Shown in pieces: positions 50,017 to 59,228 of a stretch of DNA of 64,000 nt; within the stretch, counting starts at the first letter, position 1, and each line of letters opens with the position of its first letter. The notes beneath the pieces are model-generated. The model was not told where the DNA came from and made no database searches. It saw only the letters and a list, made by a program, of their open reading frames with translations. Position numbers and translations under genes: made by a program. Source of the DNA: Actinotalea alkalitolerans (GTDB taxonomy: Bacteria; Actinomycetota; Actinomycetes; Actinomycetales; Cellulomonadaceae); contig NZ_JAMBPP010000007.1 of assembly GCF_023369855.1 (NCBI RefSeq), positions 111,486-175,485 on the forward strand. The letters run 5' to 3'.

Positions 50017-51699
50017 TCAGGTGGTCCGGTCGGTGACGAGGGCCAGGTCGGGACGGGCCGCCCGCAGGGTCAGCATGCCACCGGAGAGGTTCGCGGAGTC
50101 GAACCCGGCGTGGTCGAGCACGCGGTGAGCCAGGTAGGAGCGGAACCCGCTCGCGCAGTGGACCCGCACGGGACGGTCCCCGGCGGCGGTCCGCACCTCC
50201 TCGAGGCGCTGACGGAGCTCGGTGTGCGGGATGTTCAGGGCCCCCGGCAGGTGGCCACCGGCGTACTCCGCGGGGGAGCGCACGTCGAGCACCAGCATGG
50301 TGTCCAGCACCTTCTCGAGGTCCTCGGGGTACCAGAGACGCAGGGAGCCGTCGAGCACGTTCTGCGCGACGAAGCCCGCCATGTTGACCGCGTCCTTGGC
50401 CGATCCGTAGGGCGGGGCGTAGGCGAGCTCGAGCTCGGCGACGTCGTCCATGGTGAGCTGCGCGGTCAGCGCGGTGGCGAGGACGTCGATGCGCTTGTCG
50501 ACGCCTTCACGGCCGACCGCCTGGGCACCCAGCAGCCGTCCGTCGAGTGCGAAGGTGACGGTCAGGTGCACCTGCTCGGCGCCGGGGAAGTACCCGGCGT
50601 GGTGGCCGGGGTGCACGTGGACCACGTGGTGGGGGACACCGCTGGTGCGCAGGGTGTGCTGGGAGGCGCCGGTCAGGGCGGCGGTGAGCCCGAAGACCCG
50701 CACCACCGCGGTGCCGAGCACCGGCCGCGCGGCACGGGCCGGGTCGAGCCGCCCGAGCAGGGAGTCGGCCGCGCGTCGGCCCTGGCGGTTGGCCGGCCCG
50801 GCGAGGGGGACGGGGGCGAGGGTCCCGGTCACGCCGCGGACGGCGGTCGCGTCGCCGACGGCCCAGATGTGGGAGTCGGAGGTGCGCTGGGTCGCGTCGA
50901 CGACGATCGCGCCCCCGGGGGTGGTCTCGAGCCCGGCCTGTGTCGCCAGGGAGCTGTCGGGCCGGACCCCGACGGACAGCACGACGACGTCGGCCGGCAG
51001 ACGGGCGCCGTCGGACAGCGCGACCTCGACCGCGTGGTCGGCGCCGGGGGTCGCGACGACCGACTCGGCGGCGACGCCGACGCGGGTCCGTACGCCGTGG
51101 GCGTTGAGCTCGTCGTCCACGAGCTGCGCGAGCTCGCTGTCCAGGGGCGGCAGCACGTGCGGGGCGAGGTCCACCAGGTCGACCTCGAGGCCGCGCAGCC
51201 GCAGCGCCTCGGCGGCCTCGAGCCCGATGAACCCGGCGCCCAGCACGACAGCGCGCCGCGCACCCTGGTCGACCAGTGCGCGCAGGGTGTCGGTGTCGGG
51301 GACGGTCCGCAGGGTGTGGACCTGGGGCAGGTCGAGCCCGGGGACCGGGGGGCGGATCGCGGTCGCACCGGGAGCCAGCACCAGGGCGTCGTAGTCGAGG
51401 TCCTGGGTCCCGGCGGCCGAACGGACGGTCACGATGCGTCGGACGGGGTCGATCGAGGTCGCCTCGTGACCGGTGCGCACGTCGAGGTCGAGGGAGGCAC
51501 GGAGCGACTCGGGGGACTGCAGGAGCAGCGAGGACCGGTCGGTGATCTCCTCGCCCAGGTGGTACGGCAGCCCGCAGTTCGCGAACGACACGTAGGGACC
51601 GCGTTCGAGGACGGTGATCTGCGCGTCCTCGTCGAGCCGCCGGGCGCGGGCGGCCGCGCTCATGCCGCCGGCGACTCCGCCGATGATGACGATCTTCAT
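50017..51699 (-). CDS. CoA-disulfide reductase/persulfide reductase fused to rhodanese (560 aa)
   Basis: N-terminal pyridine nucleotide-disulfide oxidoreductase (~1-450): FAD motif VIIGGVAGGMSAAARARR, the redox Cys42 in SFANCGLPYHLG as in CoA-disulfide reductases, NAD motif VVLGAGFIGLEAAEALRL, and the AYAPPYGSAKDAVNMAG dimer region. The C-terminal rhodanese has active Cys515 in VHCASGFRS. Such fusions reduce CoA persulfides or polysulfide with NAD(P)H to release sulfide, and are hallmarks of cst-type operons. ATG preferred over a GTG four codons earlier. It has its own operator and -10 box at 51746-51764. Confidence 0.92.
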   Translation of the reverse strand: MKIVIIGGVAGGMSAAARARRLDEDAQITVLERGPYVSFANCGLPYHLGEEITDRSSLLLQSPESLRASLDLDVRTGHEATSIDPVRRIVTVRSAAGTQDLDYDALVLAPGATAIRPPVPGLDLPQVHTLRTVPDTDTLRALVDQGARRAVVLGAGFIGLEAAEALRLRGLEVDLVDLAPHVLPPLDSELAQLVDDELNAHGVRTRVGVAAESVVATPGADHAVEVALSDGARLPADVVVLSVGVRPDSSLATQAGLETTPGGAIVVDATQRTSDSHIWAVGDATAVRGVTGTLAPVPLAGPANRQGRRAADSLLGRLDPARAARPVLGTAVVRVFGLTAALTGASQHTLRTSGVPHHVVHVHPGHHAGYFPGAEQVHLTVTFALDGRLLGAQAVGREGVDKRIDVLATALTAQLTMDDVAELELAYAPPYGSAKDAVNMAGFVAQNVLDGSLRLWYPEDLEKVLDTMLVLDVRSPAEYAGGHLPGALNIPHTELRQRLEEVRTAAGDRPVRVHCASGFRSYLAHRVLDHAGFDSANLSGGMLTLRAARPDLALVTDRTT

Positions 51700-51745
51700 G
51701 TGAGTCCTCACGTGTGGCGTGCTGGGTCGGGTTGCTCCGGGCAGA

Positions 51746-51764
51746 ACTATACCCCTGGGGGTAT
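51746..51764 (-). promoter_or_regulatory. CsoR/CstR-type operator overlapping a TATAGT -10 box (site 2)
   Basis: ATACCCCTGGGGGTAT (51749-51764) has perfect 7-base arms around two central bases. Read on the minus strand it continues directly into TATAGT (51746-51751), 47 bases upstream of the CoA-disulfide-reductase/rhodanese ATG. The far side of the operator abuts the stop codon of the methyltransferase gene. Confidence 0.85.
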
Positions 51765-52406
51765 CTATTCCACGCGGGACCTGGGTCCTGGGGCCGTGGC
51801 CACCACGACCGTGTCGAGGGCCGGCCGGGTCGCACCCTCCACGGGCCGGTCGGCGACCTGCGCGAGCGTCACGTCCAGGCCCGCCGTGCTGAGCGCGGCG
51901 ACCACACGGTCCGGGTCGGTCAGCACGGCTGGGTCCTGCGGGCCGCCGACCCCCTCGGCCAGGTTCCGTTCGTCGTGGCCCACCACCACGATGGTCCCGC
52001 CCGGCGCGAGCGCGTCCGCAGCGCGCCCGAGCACCGACCGCAGGGCGGGCTCGGGCAGGTGCAGGTACGCGACCACCACGAGGTCGACGCTCGCGGGGGC
52101 AGGGGTGTGCGTGGTGAGGTCCGCAGCCGTCCAGCGGACCGTGCCCACCGGTCGGCCGTCAGGGCTGCTGGTCGGCAGCGACGAGGCCTCGGCGCGACCG
52201 CGGGCGAGCGCCTCGCGGGAGAAGTCGACGGCCTCGACCTGCCAGCCTCGGGCGGCGAGCCACAGCGCATGGCGGCCGTCCCCCGAGGCGAGGTCCAGCG
52301 CGCGCCCGGGAGGCAGGTCCTGGGTGTGCTGTCGCACCCACCTGTTCGGCTGCTTGCCCCAGGGGGCAGCGGCGGCGTAGCGCTCGTCCCAGTCGGCCGT
52401 GTCCAT
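51765..52406 (-). CDS. Class I SAM-dependent methyltransferase in the sulfur cassette (213 aa)
   Basis: SAM-binding motif I RALDLASGDGRHALWLAARG (about residues 35-54) and VEAVDFSREAL follow a MDTADWDERYAA...WGKQPNRWV N-terminus common to TehB/thiopurine-methyltransferase-like enzymes, which methylate small thiols, selenium or tellurium compounds. It lies 7 bases after the regulator gene and probably shares its mRNA. Substrate is unknown; its setting suggests a sulfide or thiol acceptor (inference). ATG used; the frame opens at a TTG one codon earlier. Confidence 0.82.
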   Translation of the reverse strand: MDTADWDERYAAAAPWGKQPNRWVRQHTQDLPPGRALDLASGDGRHALWLAARGWQVEAVDFSREALARGRAEASSLPTSSPDGRPVGTVRWTAADLTTHTPAPASVDLVVVAYLHLPEPALRSVLGRAADALAPGGTIVVVGHDERNLAEGVGGPQDPAVLTDPDRVVAALSTAGLDVTLAQVADRPVEGATRPALDTVVVATAPGPRSRVE

Positions 52407-52413
52407 CAACGGC

Positions 52414-52677
52414 TCAGGCGAGCGAGAGGAAGAGCTTCTGGAGCTTGGCGCGGTCGATGCCGGCCGCCTCGTCGCCCAGGGTGATGCACTGCTCGAGGCC
52501 CGTGGCGATGATCGCGAACCCTGCCCGGTCCAGCGCCTTGGACGCCGCCGAGAGCTGGGTGACGACGTCGGCGCAGTCGGCGCCCTCCTCGAGCATCCTC
52601 AGGACGCCGCCGATCTGTCCCTGGGCTCGGCGCAGCCGGTTCATGACGGCCGTCAGTTCCTCGGGGTCGAGCTGCAT
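52414..52677 (-). CDS. cstR: CsoR-family regulator, CstR-type persulfide sensor (87 aa)
   Basis: All-helical DUF156 repressor: MNRLRRAQGQIGGVLRMLEE then ADCADVVTQLSAASKAL. CsoR copper sensors use Cys-X24-His-X3-Cys. Here Cys35 and Cys64 keep the 29-residue spacing, but position 60 is Gly instead of His. Loss of the His with both Cys kept is the CstR pattern, in which the cysteines form di- to tetrasulfide links with persulfides and DNA is released. The ATG at 52677 has AGGAGG 6 bases upstream; a longer form starting at 52728 overlaps the rhodanese stop. Operators of this family flank both promoters of the cassette. Confidence 0.88.
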   Translation of the reverse strand: MQLDPEELTAVMNRLRRAQGQIGGVLRMLEEGADCADVVTQLSAASKALDRAGFAIIATGLEQCITLGDEAAGIDRAKLQKLFLSLA

Positions 52678-52724
52678 CGTGGGCCTCCTCGGGCCGCCGG
52701 GGACGGCCGTCTCGTGTGGTGTCG

Positions 52725-53078
52725 TCATCGGGTCACGACGTCTCCGCCCGCGGCGCGCCAGGCGGCGAGCCCACCGGACAGGCTGGTGGCACGGTATCCC
52801 TCTGCGCGCAGCCGTGCTGCGGCGCCACGCGAACGCATGCCCGACGCGCACATCACCACCACGGCACGGTCCTTGGGCAGGCGGCGCGCCTCGGAGTCCA
52901 GACGGCCCAGGGGGATGTGCCTGGCCTGCCTCGCGTGCCCTGAGCGCCACTCCCCGGGCTCGCGCACGTCGACCAGCAGGGCGCCGTCGCCGAGGAGGTC
53001 CAGCGCGCGGTCGACCCGGACGGTCCGTGGCAGGGCGTCGGGGTCGCGACGCAGGATCCGGTCGAGGAGCGAGGGCAT
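52725..53078 (-). CDS. Single-domain rhodanese, first gene of the cassette (117 aa)
   Basis: Rhodanese domain with LLVDVREPGEWRSGHARQA and active-site Cys77 in VMCASGMRSRGAA. About 20 extra N-terminal residues precede the domain (MPSLLDRILRRDPDALPR). The ATG has GGAAGG upstream and is 40 bases from the operator/-10 element at 53115-53133. Probably accepts or delivers persulfide sulfur alongside the fusion enzyme. Confidence 0.9.
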   Translation of the reverse strand: MPSLLDRILRRDPDALPRTVRVDRALDLLGDGALLVDVREPGEWRSGHARQARHIPLGRLDSEARRLPKDRAVVVMCASGMRSRGAAARLRAEGYRATSLSGGLAAWRAAGGDVVTR

Positions 53079-53114
53079 GGGCACGCCTTCCGTCGTGGGG
53101 TCCGATCGGTGCTC

Positions 53115-53133
53115 ACTATACCCCCATGGGTAT
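53115..53133 (-). promoter_or_regulatory. CsoR/CstR-type operator overlapping a TATAGT -10 box (site 1)
   Basis: ATACCCCCATGGGTAT (53118-53133) is an ATACCC-N4-GGGTAT dyad. On the minus strand it runs into TATAGT (53115-53120), the same arrangement as at 51746-51764. It drives the rhodanese-cstR-methyltransferase part. nadC starts 93 bases away on the other strand. Confidence 0.85.
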
Positions 53134-53225
53134 CGGTCCGGCGTGCGGAGGCTCGGCTGGGAGGGCGTCGGGCCCGCGGTGGTCGCGCGCGCGGGACCGG
53201 CCGAGCGCTCGGTAGCGTGGCCCCC

Positions 53226-54134
53226 GTGACCACCGACCTCGCCGGCGTCTGGACCCGGATCATCGCGACCGCCCTCGACGAGGACCTCGGGCCGGCCCCC
53301 GGACGTGATGTCACGACCCAGGCGACCATCTCTGCCCTGGCCACCGGGACCGCGCACCTGGTCGCCCGCCAGGACGGCGTGGTCGCCGGGCTCGTGCTGG
53401 TCGACGAGGTCCTGACCCAGGTCGCCGGGCGGCTCGGCCAGGGCGCCGTCGCGGTCGAGCAGGTCGTCGCAGACGGCGCCGTCGTCCAGGCCCACGACGT
53501 CCTGGCCGTCCTCACCGGCCCGGTGCAGGTGCTGCTCGTGGCCGAGCGGACCCTGCTCAACCTGACCAGCCGGGCCTCGGGTGTCGCGACCCACACCCGA
53601 CGCTGGGCCGATGCGCTGGCCGGTACCGGGGCGAGCGTGCTGGACACCCGCAAGACCACGCCCGGCCTGCGGGCGCTCGAGAAGTACGCGGTGCGCTGCG
53701 GCGGCGGGACCAACAAGCGGATGGGCCTGTACGACGTCGCGATGGTCAAGGACAACCACGTGGTCGCGGCCGGGTCGGTCGCACGAGCGGTGGCCGCGGT
53801 GCACGAGCACTTCCCCGACGTCGAGGTCCAGGTCGAGGCCGACACCCCCGAGCAGGCCATGGAGGCGCTCGACGCGGGCGCCCGTTTCCTGCTGCTGGAC
53901 AACATGACCACGCCGGTCCTGACCGAGGTCGTGGCGGCGGTCCGCGCCCGGGAGGTCGAGACCGGGCACGTCGAGCTCGAGGCCACCGGCAACCTCACCC
54001 TCGACCGTGCGGCCGAGGTCGCGGCGACCGGTGTCGACCACCTCTCGGTGGGCGGTCTCACCCACTCGTCGCCGATCCTGGACCTGGCGCTCGATCTCGT
54101 GGCGAGCGACCTCGCGACCTCGCCGCCTCGGTAA
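53226..54134 (+). CDS. nadC: Nicotinate-nucleotide pyrophosphorylase, carboxylating (302 aa)
   Basis: Converts quinolinate and PRPP to nicotinate mononucleotide, CO2 and PPi. Motifs: GRDVTTQATI near the start, LLNLTSRASGVATHTRR, LDTRKTTPGLRALEKYAVRCGGGTNKR, and MVKDNHV. GTG start; ends in TAA, unusual in this window. Separated from nadB by the minus-strand sulfur cassette. lysS follows after 9 bases. Confidence 0.95.
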   Translation: MTTDLAGVWTRIIATALDEDLGPAPGRDVTTQATISALATGTAHLVARQDGVVAGLVLVDEVLTQVAGRLGQGAVAVEQVVADGAVVQAHDVLAVLTGPVQVLLVAERTLLNLTSRASGVATHTRRWADALAGTGASVLDTRKTTPGLRALEKYAVRCGGGTNKRMGLYDVAMVKDNHVVAAGSVARAVAAVHEHFPDVEVQVEADTPEQAMEALDAGARFLLLDNMTTPVLTEVVAAVRAREVETGHVELEATGNLTLDRAAEVAATGVDHLSVGGLTHSSPILDLALDLVASDLATSPPR

Positions 54135-54143
54135 ACTCGCGCG

Positions 54144-55700
<1,557 letters not shown>

Positions 55701-55710
55701 GATCGGCGCC

Positions 55711-55881
55711 ATGAGCACCGTCCTGCACGCAGTCGGCGCACTGATCCCCTCGATCGGTGTCGGTCTGCTGTTCTGGCTGGCCATGCGATCGGTGATCCAG
55801 GCCGACCGGCGCGAGCGCATCGCCATGGCGCAGCTCGATGCCGCAGAGCGCAAGGAATCCCACGCGGCCGATGCGGAGTAG
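55711..55881 (+). CDS. Small single-pass membrane protein between lysS and lsr2 (56 aa)
   Basis: ATG 10 bases after the lysS stop, with TAGGAT upstream. One hydrophobic segment (residues ~5-27, HAVGALIPSIGVGLLFWLAM) is followed by a charged tail (RRERIAMAQLDAAERKE). The layout and its position between lysS and lsr2 resemble a small conserved actinobacterial protein, but I cannot name a family. Probably co-transcribed with lysS. Confidence 0.65.
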   Translation: MSTVLHAVGALIPSIGVGLLFWLAMRSVIQADRRERIAMAQLDAAERKESHAADAE

Positions 55882-55985
55882 CTGACGCGAGCAATTCACA
55901 TCCCGGAATGCCTGCGCGCGCTTTCCGTGAGGCGGGGGTACGCTTTGTCCGTCAATGATCGGCGACTCGCGGAAGAAGGCATTAC

Positions 55986-56318
55986 ATGGCTCAGAAGGTT
56001 CAGGTCGTCCTGGTGGACGACCTTGATGGTGGCTCCGCCGACGAGACGGTTTCTTTCGCTCTCGACGGTGTTACCTACGAGATCGACCTGAACACGGCCA
56101 ACGCCGCACAGCTGCGTGAGTCCTTCGCCTCGTGGGTCGGGCACGCGCGTCGCGTGGGTGGCCGTTCTCGCACCGGGACCCGCCGTACGTCGGGGACCGG
56201 GCGCGCCTCGAGCGGCGACTCGACCGCGATCCGTGAGTGGGCCCGGCAGAACGGCTTCACGGTGAGCGACCGTGGCCGCATCCCGGCCAACGTCAAGGCC
56301 GCGTACGACGCACGCTGA
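55986..56318 (+). CDS. lsr2: Lsr2, histone-like nucleoid silencer (110 aa)
   Basis: Actinobacterial H-NS analogue that bridges DNA and silences AT-rich, often acquired genes. The N-terminal dimerisation domain starts MAQKVQVVLVDDLDGGSADE. After a basic linker, the C-terminal DNA-binding domain has IREWARQNGFTVSDRGRIP, with the RGR AT-hook-like motif that enters the minor groove. Length typical. The 104 bases upstream (55882-55985) are noticeably richer in A/T than their surroundings, fitting autoregulation. A strong terminator follows. Confidence 0.96.
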   Translation: MAQKVQVVLVDDLDGGSADETVSFALDGVTYEIDLNTANAAQLRESFASWVGHARRVGGRSRTGTRRTSGTGRASSGDSTAIREWARQNGFTVSDRGRIPANVKAAYDAR

Positions 56319-56351
56319 GCGACTGCCCGCGGCCTCCGTGCCGCGACCGTC

Positions 56352-56389
56352 GGACGGCCCGCCTGCTTCCCGGAGCAGGCGGGCCGTCC
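56352..56389. terminator. Perfect 16-bp bidirectional terminator between lsr2 and xylB
   Basis: GGACGGCCCGCCTGCT (56352-56367) pairs fully with AGCAGGCGGGCCGTCC (56374-56389) over a 6-base loop. It is placed between two convergent stops. Confidence 0.9.
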
Positions 56390-56406
56390 TACGTCGTGGG
56401 CAGGGC

Positions 56407-57888
56407 TCAGGCGCCCGGGTGGACGGCGGTCATCTCGCGGACCGCCGCGTACTGCTCACGCACCGCGTGGGCCTCGGACCCTGCCTCGACGGGGTACACC
56501 TGCGTCCCGGCCAGGTCCCACGCAGGTGGACCGTCGACCGGCTGGGTGCTCGCGGCCAGCACCCAGGCGGCCTGACGTGCCGCACCGTCGGCCACGTACT
56601 CGCCGGGGCTGGGCACGGTGACCTCGATCCCCAGCACCGACGGGGCGATCTGCCGGACCGCGGCCGACTGCGCGCCGCCACCGATGAGCTGGACGCGGTC
56701 GACCGGGACACCTTGGGCGCGCAGCGCGTCGAGCCCGTCGGCCAGAGCGCAGAGCATCCCCTCGACGGCTGCCCGGGCGAGGTGCGCCGGGGTGGTGTTG
56801 GCCAGCCGCATCCCGTGCAGCGCACCGGTCGCGTCGGGCCGGTTGGGGGTCCGCTCGCCCTCGAGGTAGGGGACCAGCACGAGACCGTCAGCCCCCGCTG
56901 GCGCTGACAGGGCCAGGTCGCTGAGCCCCGCGTGGTCGACGCCGAGCATGCGGGCCGCGGCGTCGAGCACCCGGGAGGCGTTGAGGGTGCAGGCCAGGGG
57001 CAGGAACGCCCCGGTGGCGTCGGCGAATCCGGTGACCAGGCCGGACGGGTCGGCCGTGGGAGCGGCGGCGATCGCCGAGACCACGCCCGAGGTCCCGATC
57101 GAGACCGCGACGTCCCCGGGCCGCATGCCCAGCCCGAGAGCGGCGGCGGCGTTGTCGCCCGCGCCCGGCCCCAGCAGCAGGGGGTTGCCCTCACGGGTGA
57201 GGGTGTGGGCGACGTCGGCCGGTCCGAGCACCCGGGGGAGCACGGCGTCGTGCCCCAGGGCGAGGGTCAGCAGGTCGCGTCGGTAGTCACCGGTGAACGG
57301 CGACCAGTAGCCGGTGCCCGAGGCGTCGGACCGGTCGGTGGTGAGCTGGTCGAGGCTGTCGGTACCCGGGCCGTGACCGGCCAGTCGCCAGGTCAGCCAG
57401 TCGTGGGGCAGGGCGACAGCGGCGACCCGTGCGGCGTTCTGCGGCTCGGCGTCGCGCAGCCATCGGAGCTTGGTGACGGTCAGCGAGGCGACCGGGACGG
57501 AGCCGATGGCCTGGGCCCAGACCGTGGGTCCGTCGTGCTGGTCGGGGGTGTCCTCCGCGCTGGATCCGCCCAGCTCGGCGATCAGGTCGGTGGCCGCCTG
57601 GGCCGAGCGGGTGTCGTTCCACAGCAGTGCGGGGCGGATGACGGCCCCGTCGGCGTCCAGCGCGACCATGCCGTGCTGCTGGCCCCCGACGGCGACGGCG
57701 GCGACGTCGTCGAGCCCACCGGCCTGGGCGATGGCCTGCTGCAGGGCGTCCCACCAGTGGGCGGGGTCGATCTCGGTGCCCTCGGGGTGCGGTGCGCGAC
57801 CGCTGCGGACCAGGGCGCCGGTGTCGGCGTCGCGGATCACGACCTTGCAGGACTGCGTGGACGAGTCCACGCCGGCGACGAGCGCCAT
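56407..57888 (-). CDS. xylB: Xylulokinase (493 aa)
   Basis: Phosphorylates D-xylulose to enter the pentose-phosphate pathway. FGGY-kinase features: [16 protein letters not shown] at the N-terminus, [19 protein letters not shown], the ATPase-domain [11 protein letters not shown]-type segment ([13 protein letters not shown]), and the C-terminal [32 protein letters not shown] before the ATG. Second gene of the xylose operon, 84 bases after xylA with a long hairpin between them. Confidence 0.94.
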   Translation of the reverse strand: MALVAGVDSSTQSCKVVIRDADTGALVRSGRAPHPEGTEIDPAHWWDALQQAIAQAGGLDDVAAVAVGGQQHGMVALDADGAVIRPALLWNDTRSAQAATDLIAELGGSSAEDTPDQHDGPTVWAQAIGSVPVASLTVTKLRWLRDAEPQNAARVAAVALPHDWLTWRLAGHGPGTDSLDQLTTDRSDASGTGYWSPFTGDYRRDLLTLALGHDAVLPRVLGPADVAHTLTREGNPLLLGPGAGDNAAAALGLGMRPGDVAVSIGTSGVVSAIAAAPTADPSGLVTGFADATGAFLPLACTLNASRVLDAAARMLGVDHAGLSDLALSAPAGADGLVLVPYLEGERTPNRPDATGALHGMRLANTTPAHLARAAVEGMLCALADGLDALRAQGVPVDRVQLIGGGAQSAAVRQIAPSVLGIEVTVPSPGEYVADGAARQAAWVLAASTQPVDGPPAWDLAGTQVYPVEAGSEAHAVREQYAAVREMTAVHPGA

Positions 57889-57907
57889 GGTGACTTCCTC
57901 TCGTGCG

Positions 57908-57951
57908 CCGTCACCGACCGACGGCCACGGTGGGTCGTCGGTCGGTGACGG
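57908..57951 (-). repeat. Perfect 15-bp intercistronic hairpin between xylA and xylB
   Basis: CCGTCACCGACCGAC (57908-57922) pairs with GTCGGTCGGTGACGG (57937-57951) around a 14-base loop. It starts 21 bases after xylA and ends 20 bases before xylB in transcript order. It could attenuate transcription into xylB or protect the xylA mRNA end. Confidence 0.75.
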
Positions 57952-57972
57952 GCGGTGCGTCGGTGCGGTGGG

Positions 57973-59160
57973 TCAGCGGGCGCCGATGGCGTGCTCGAGG
58001 GCCAGCTGGTTGAGCCGGACGAAGTGGAAGCCGCGCGCGGCGACCTCGTCGATGTCGAGCTCCTCGTAGGAGGTCGGGTCGTCGAGCAGGTCCTGGAGGG
58101 TCTCGCCCTCGGCCAGTGTCGGCTGGGCGAGCTCGAAGACCTTGCTGGCCTCGAGGGCCTCGGTGACCTCGGGGTCGGCGCGGAAGGCCAGCGCCCGCTC
58201 CTTGAGCAGCAGGTAGGTGCTCATGTTGGCCGCGGCCGAGTCCCAGACCCCGGTCATGTCCTCGGTGCGCGAGGGCTTGTAGTCGAAGTGGCGGGGGCCG
58301 TCGTAGCGCGGGCCGCCGCTCGGGAAGCCGTTCTCGACGAGGTCGACGGTCGCGAAGGCCGAGAACAGGTCGCCGTGGCCGAAGACCAGGTCCTGGTCGT
58401 ACTTGATGGACCGCTGGCCGTTGAGGTCGATGTGGAAGAGCTTGTCCGACCACAGCGCCTGGGCGATGCCGCTGGTGTAGTTGAGTCCGGCCATCTGCTC
58501 GTGGCCGGTCTCGGGGTTGAGCCCGACGATGTCGCCGTGCTCGAGCTGGGCGATGAAGCCGAGCGCGTGCCCGACGGTGGGCAGCAGGATGTCACCGCGC
58601 GGCTCGTTGGGCTTGGGCTCGATCGCGATGCGCAGGGAGTAGCCCTTGTCCTTGATGTAGGCGGCGACGGTGTCGATGCCCTCGGCGTAGCGGTCGTGCG
58701 CGGCCTTGAGGTCCTTCGCGGAGTCGTACTCGGCGCCTTCGCGGCCGCCCCACATGACGAAGGTGTCGGCGCCGAGCTCGGCGGCGAGGTCGACGTTGCG
58801 GACGACCTTGCGCAGCCCGTAGCGGCGGACCTGGCGGTCGTTGGAGGTGAAAGCCCCGTCCTTGAAGATCGGGTGGCTGAAGGTGTTGGTGGTGACCATC
58901 TCGACGGTGATGCCGGTCTCGGCCAGGGCGCCCTTGAACCGGGCCAGGATGCGGTCGCGGTCGGCGGCGTTCGAGCCGAACGGGACGACGTCGTCGTCGT
59001 GGAAGGTGACGTGCGCGGCGCCGAGCTCGGCGAGCCGGTGCACCGACTCGACCGGGTCGAGCCAGGGCCGGCTCGCGTCACCGAACTGGTCGCGGGCCTC
59101 CCATCCGACGGTCCACAGACCGAAGGAGAACTTGTCGGCAGGGGTGGGCTTCGGGGACAT
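57973..59160 (-). CDS. xylA: Xylose isomerase, class I (395 aa)
   Basis: Isomerises D-xylose and D-xylulose. Catalytic His54 and Asp57 ([12 protein letters not shown]) have the same numbering as Streptomyces class I enzymes. Metal ligands lie in [14 protein letters not shown] and [16 protein letters not shown], and FHIDLNGQ and [16 protein letters not shown] follow. RBS GAGGAGAG. Divergent from the ROK regulator, with an inverted repeat between the two starts. Confidence 0.96.
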   Translation of the reverse strand: MSPKPTPADKFSFGLWTVGWEARDQFGDASRPWLDPVESVHRLAELGAAHVTFHDDDVVPFGSNAADRDRILARFKGALAETGITVEMVTTNTFSHPIFKDGAFTSNDRQVRRYGLRKVVRNVDLAAELGADTFVMWGGREGAEYDSAKDLKAAHDRYAEGIDTVAAYIKDKGYSLRIAIEPKPNEPRGDILLPTVGHALGFIAQLEHGDIVGLNPETGHEQMAGLNYTSGIAQALWSDKLFHIDLNGQRSIKYDQDLVFGHGDLFSAFATVDLVENGFPSGGPRYDGPRHFDYKPSRTEDMTGVWDSAAANMSTYLLLKERALAFRADPEVTEALEASKVFELAQPTLAEGETLQDLLDDPTSYEELDIDEVAARGFHFVRLNQLALEHAIGAR

Positions 59161-59187
59161 GGCGATCTCTCCTCGTCGAGATTTGTT

Positions 59188-59199
59188 GTTCGAATGAAC
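59188..59199. promoter_or_regulatory. Putative XylR operator GTTC-GAAT-GAAC
   Basis: Short inverted repeat inside an AT-rich stretch (59180-59203) in the 68-base gap between divergent xylA and the ROK repressor gene. Both content and position fit a ROK/XylR site; arms are only 4 bases, so confidence is moderate. Confidence 0.45.
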
Positions 59200-59228
59200 T
59201 TATGCGCTCCCGCGGGTAGGGTCAAGCC

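Noticed and set aside
49689-53133. Copper-resistance (CsoR-CopA) interpretation of the cassette
   Set aside because: The regulator lacks the copper-binding His, and there is no copper ATPase or CopZ; neighbouring genes are all sulfur-transfer enzymes.
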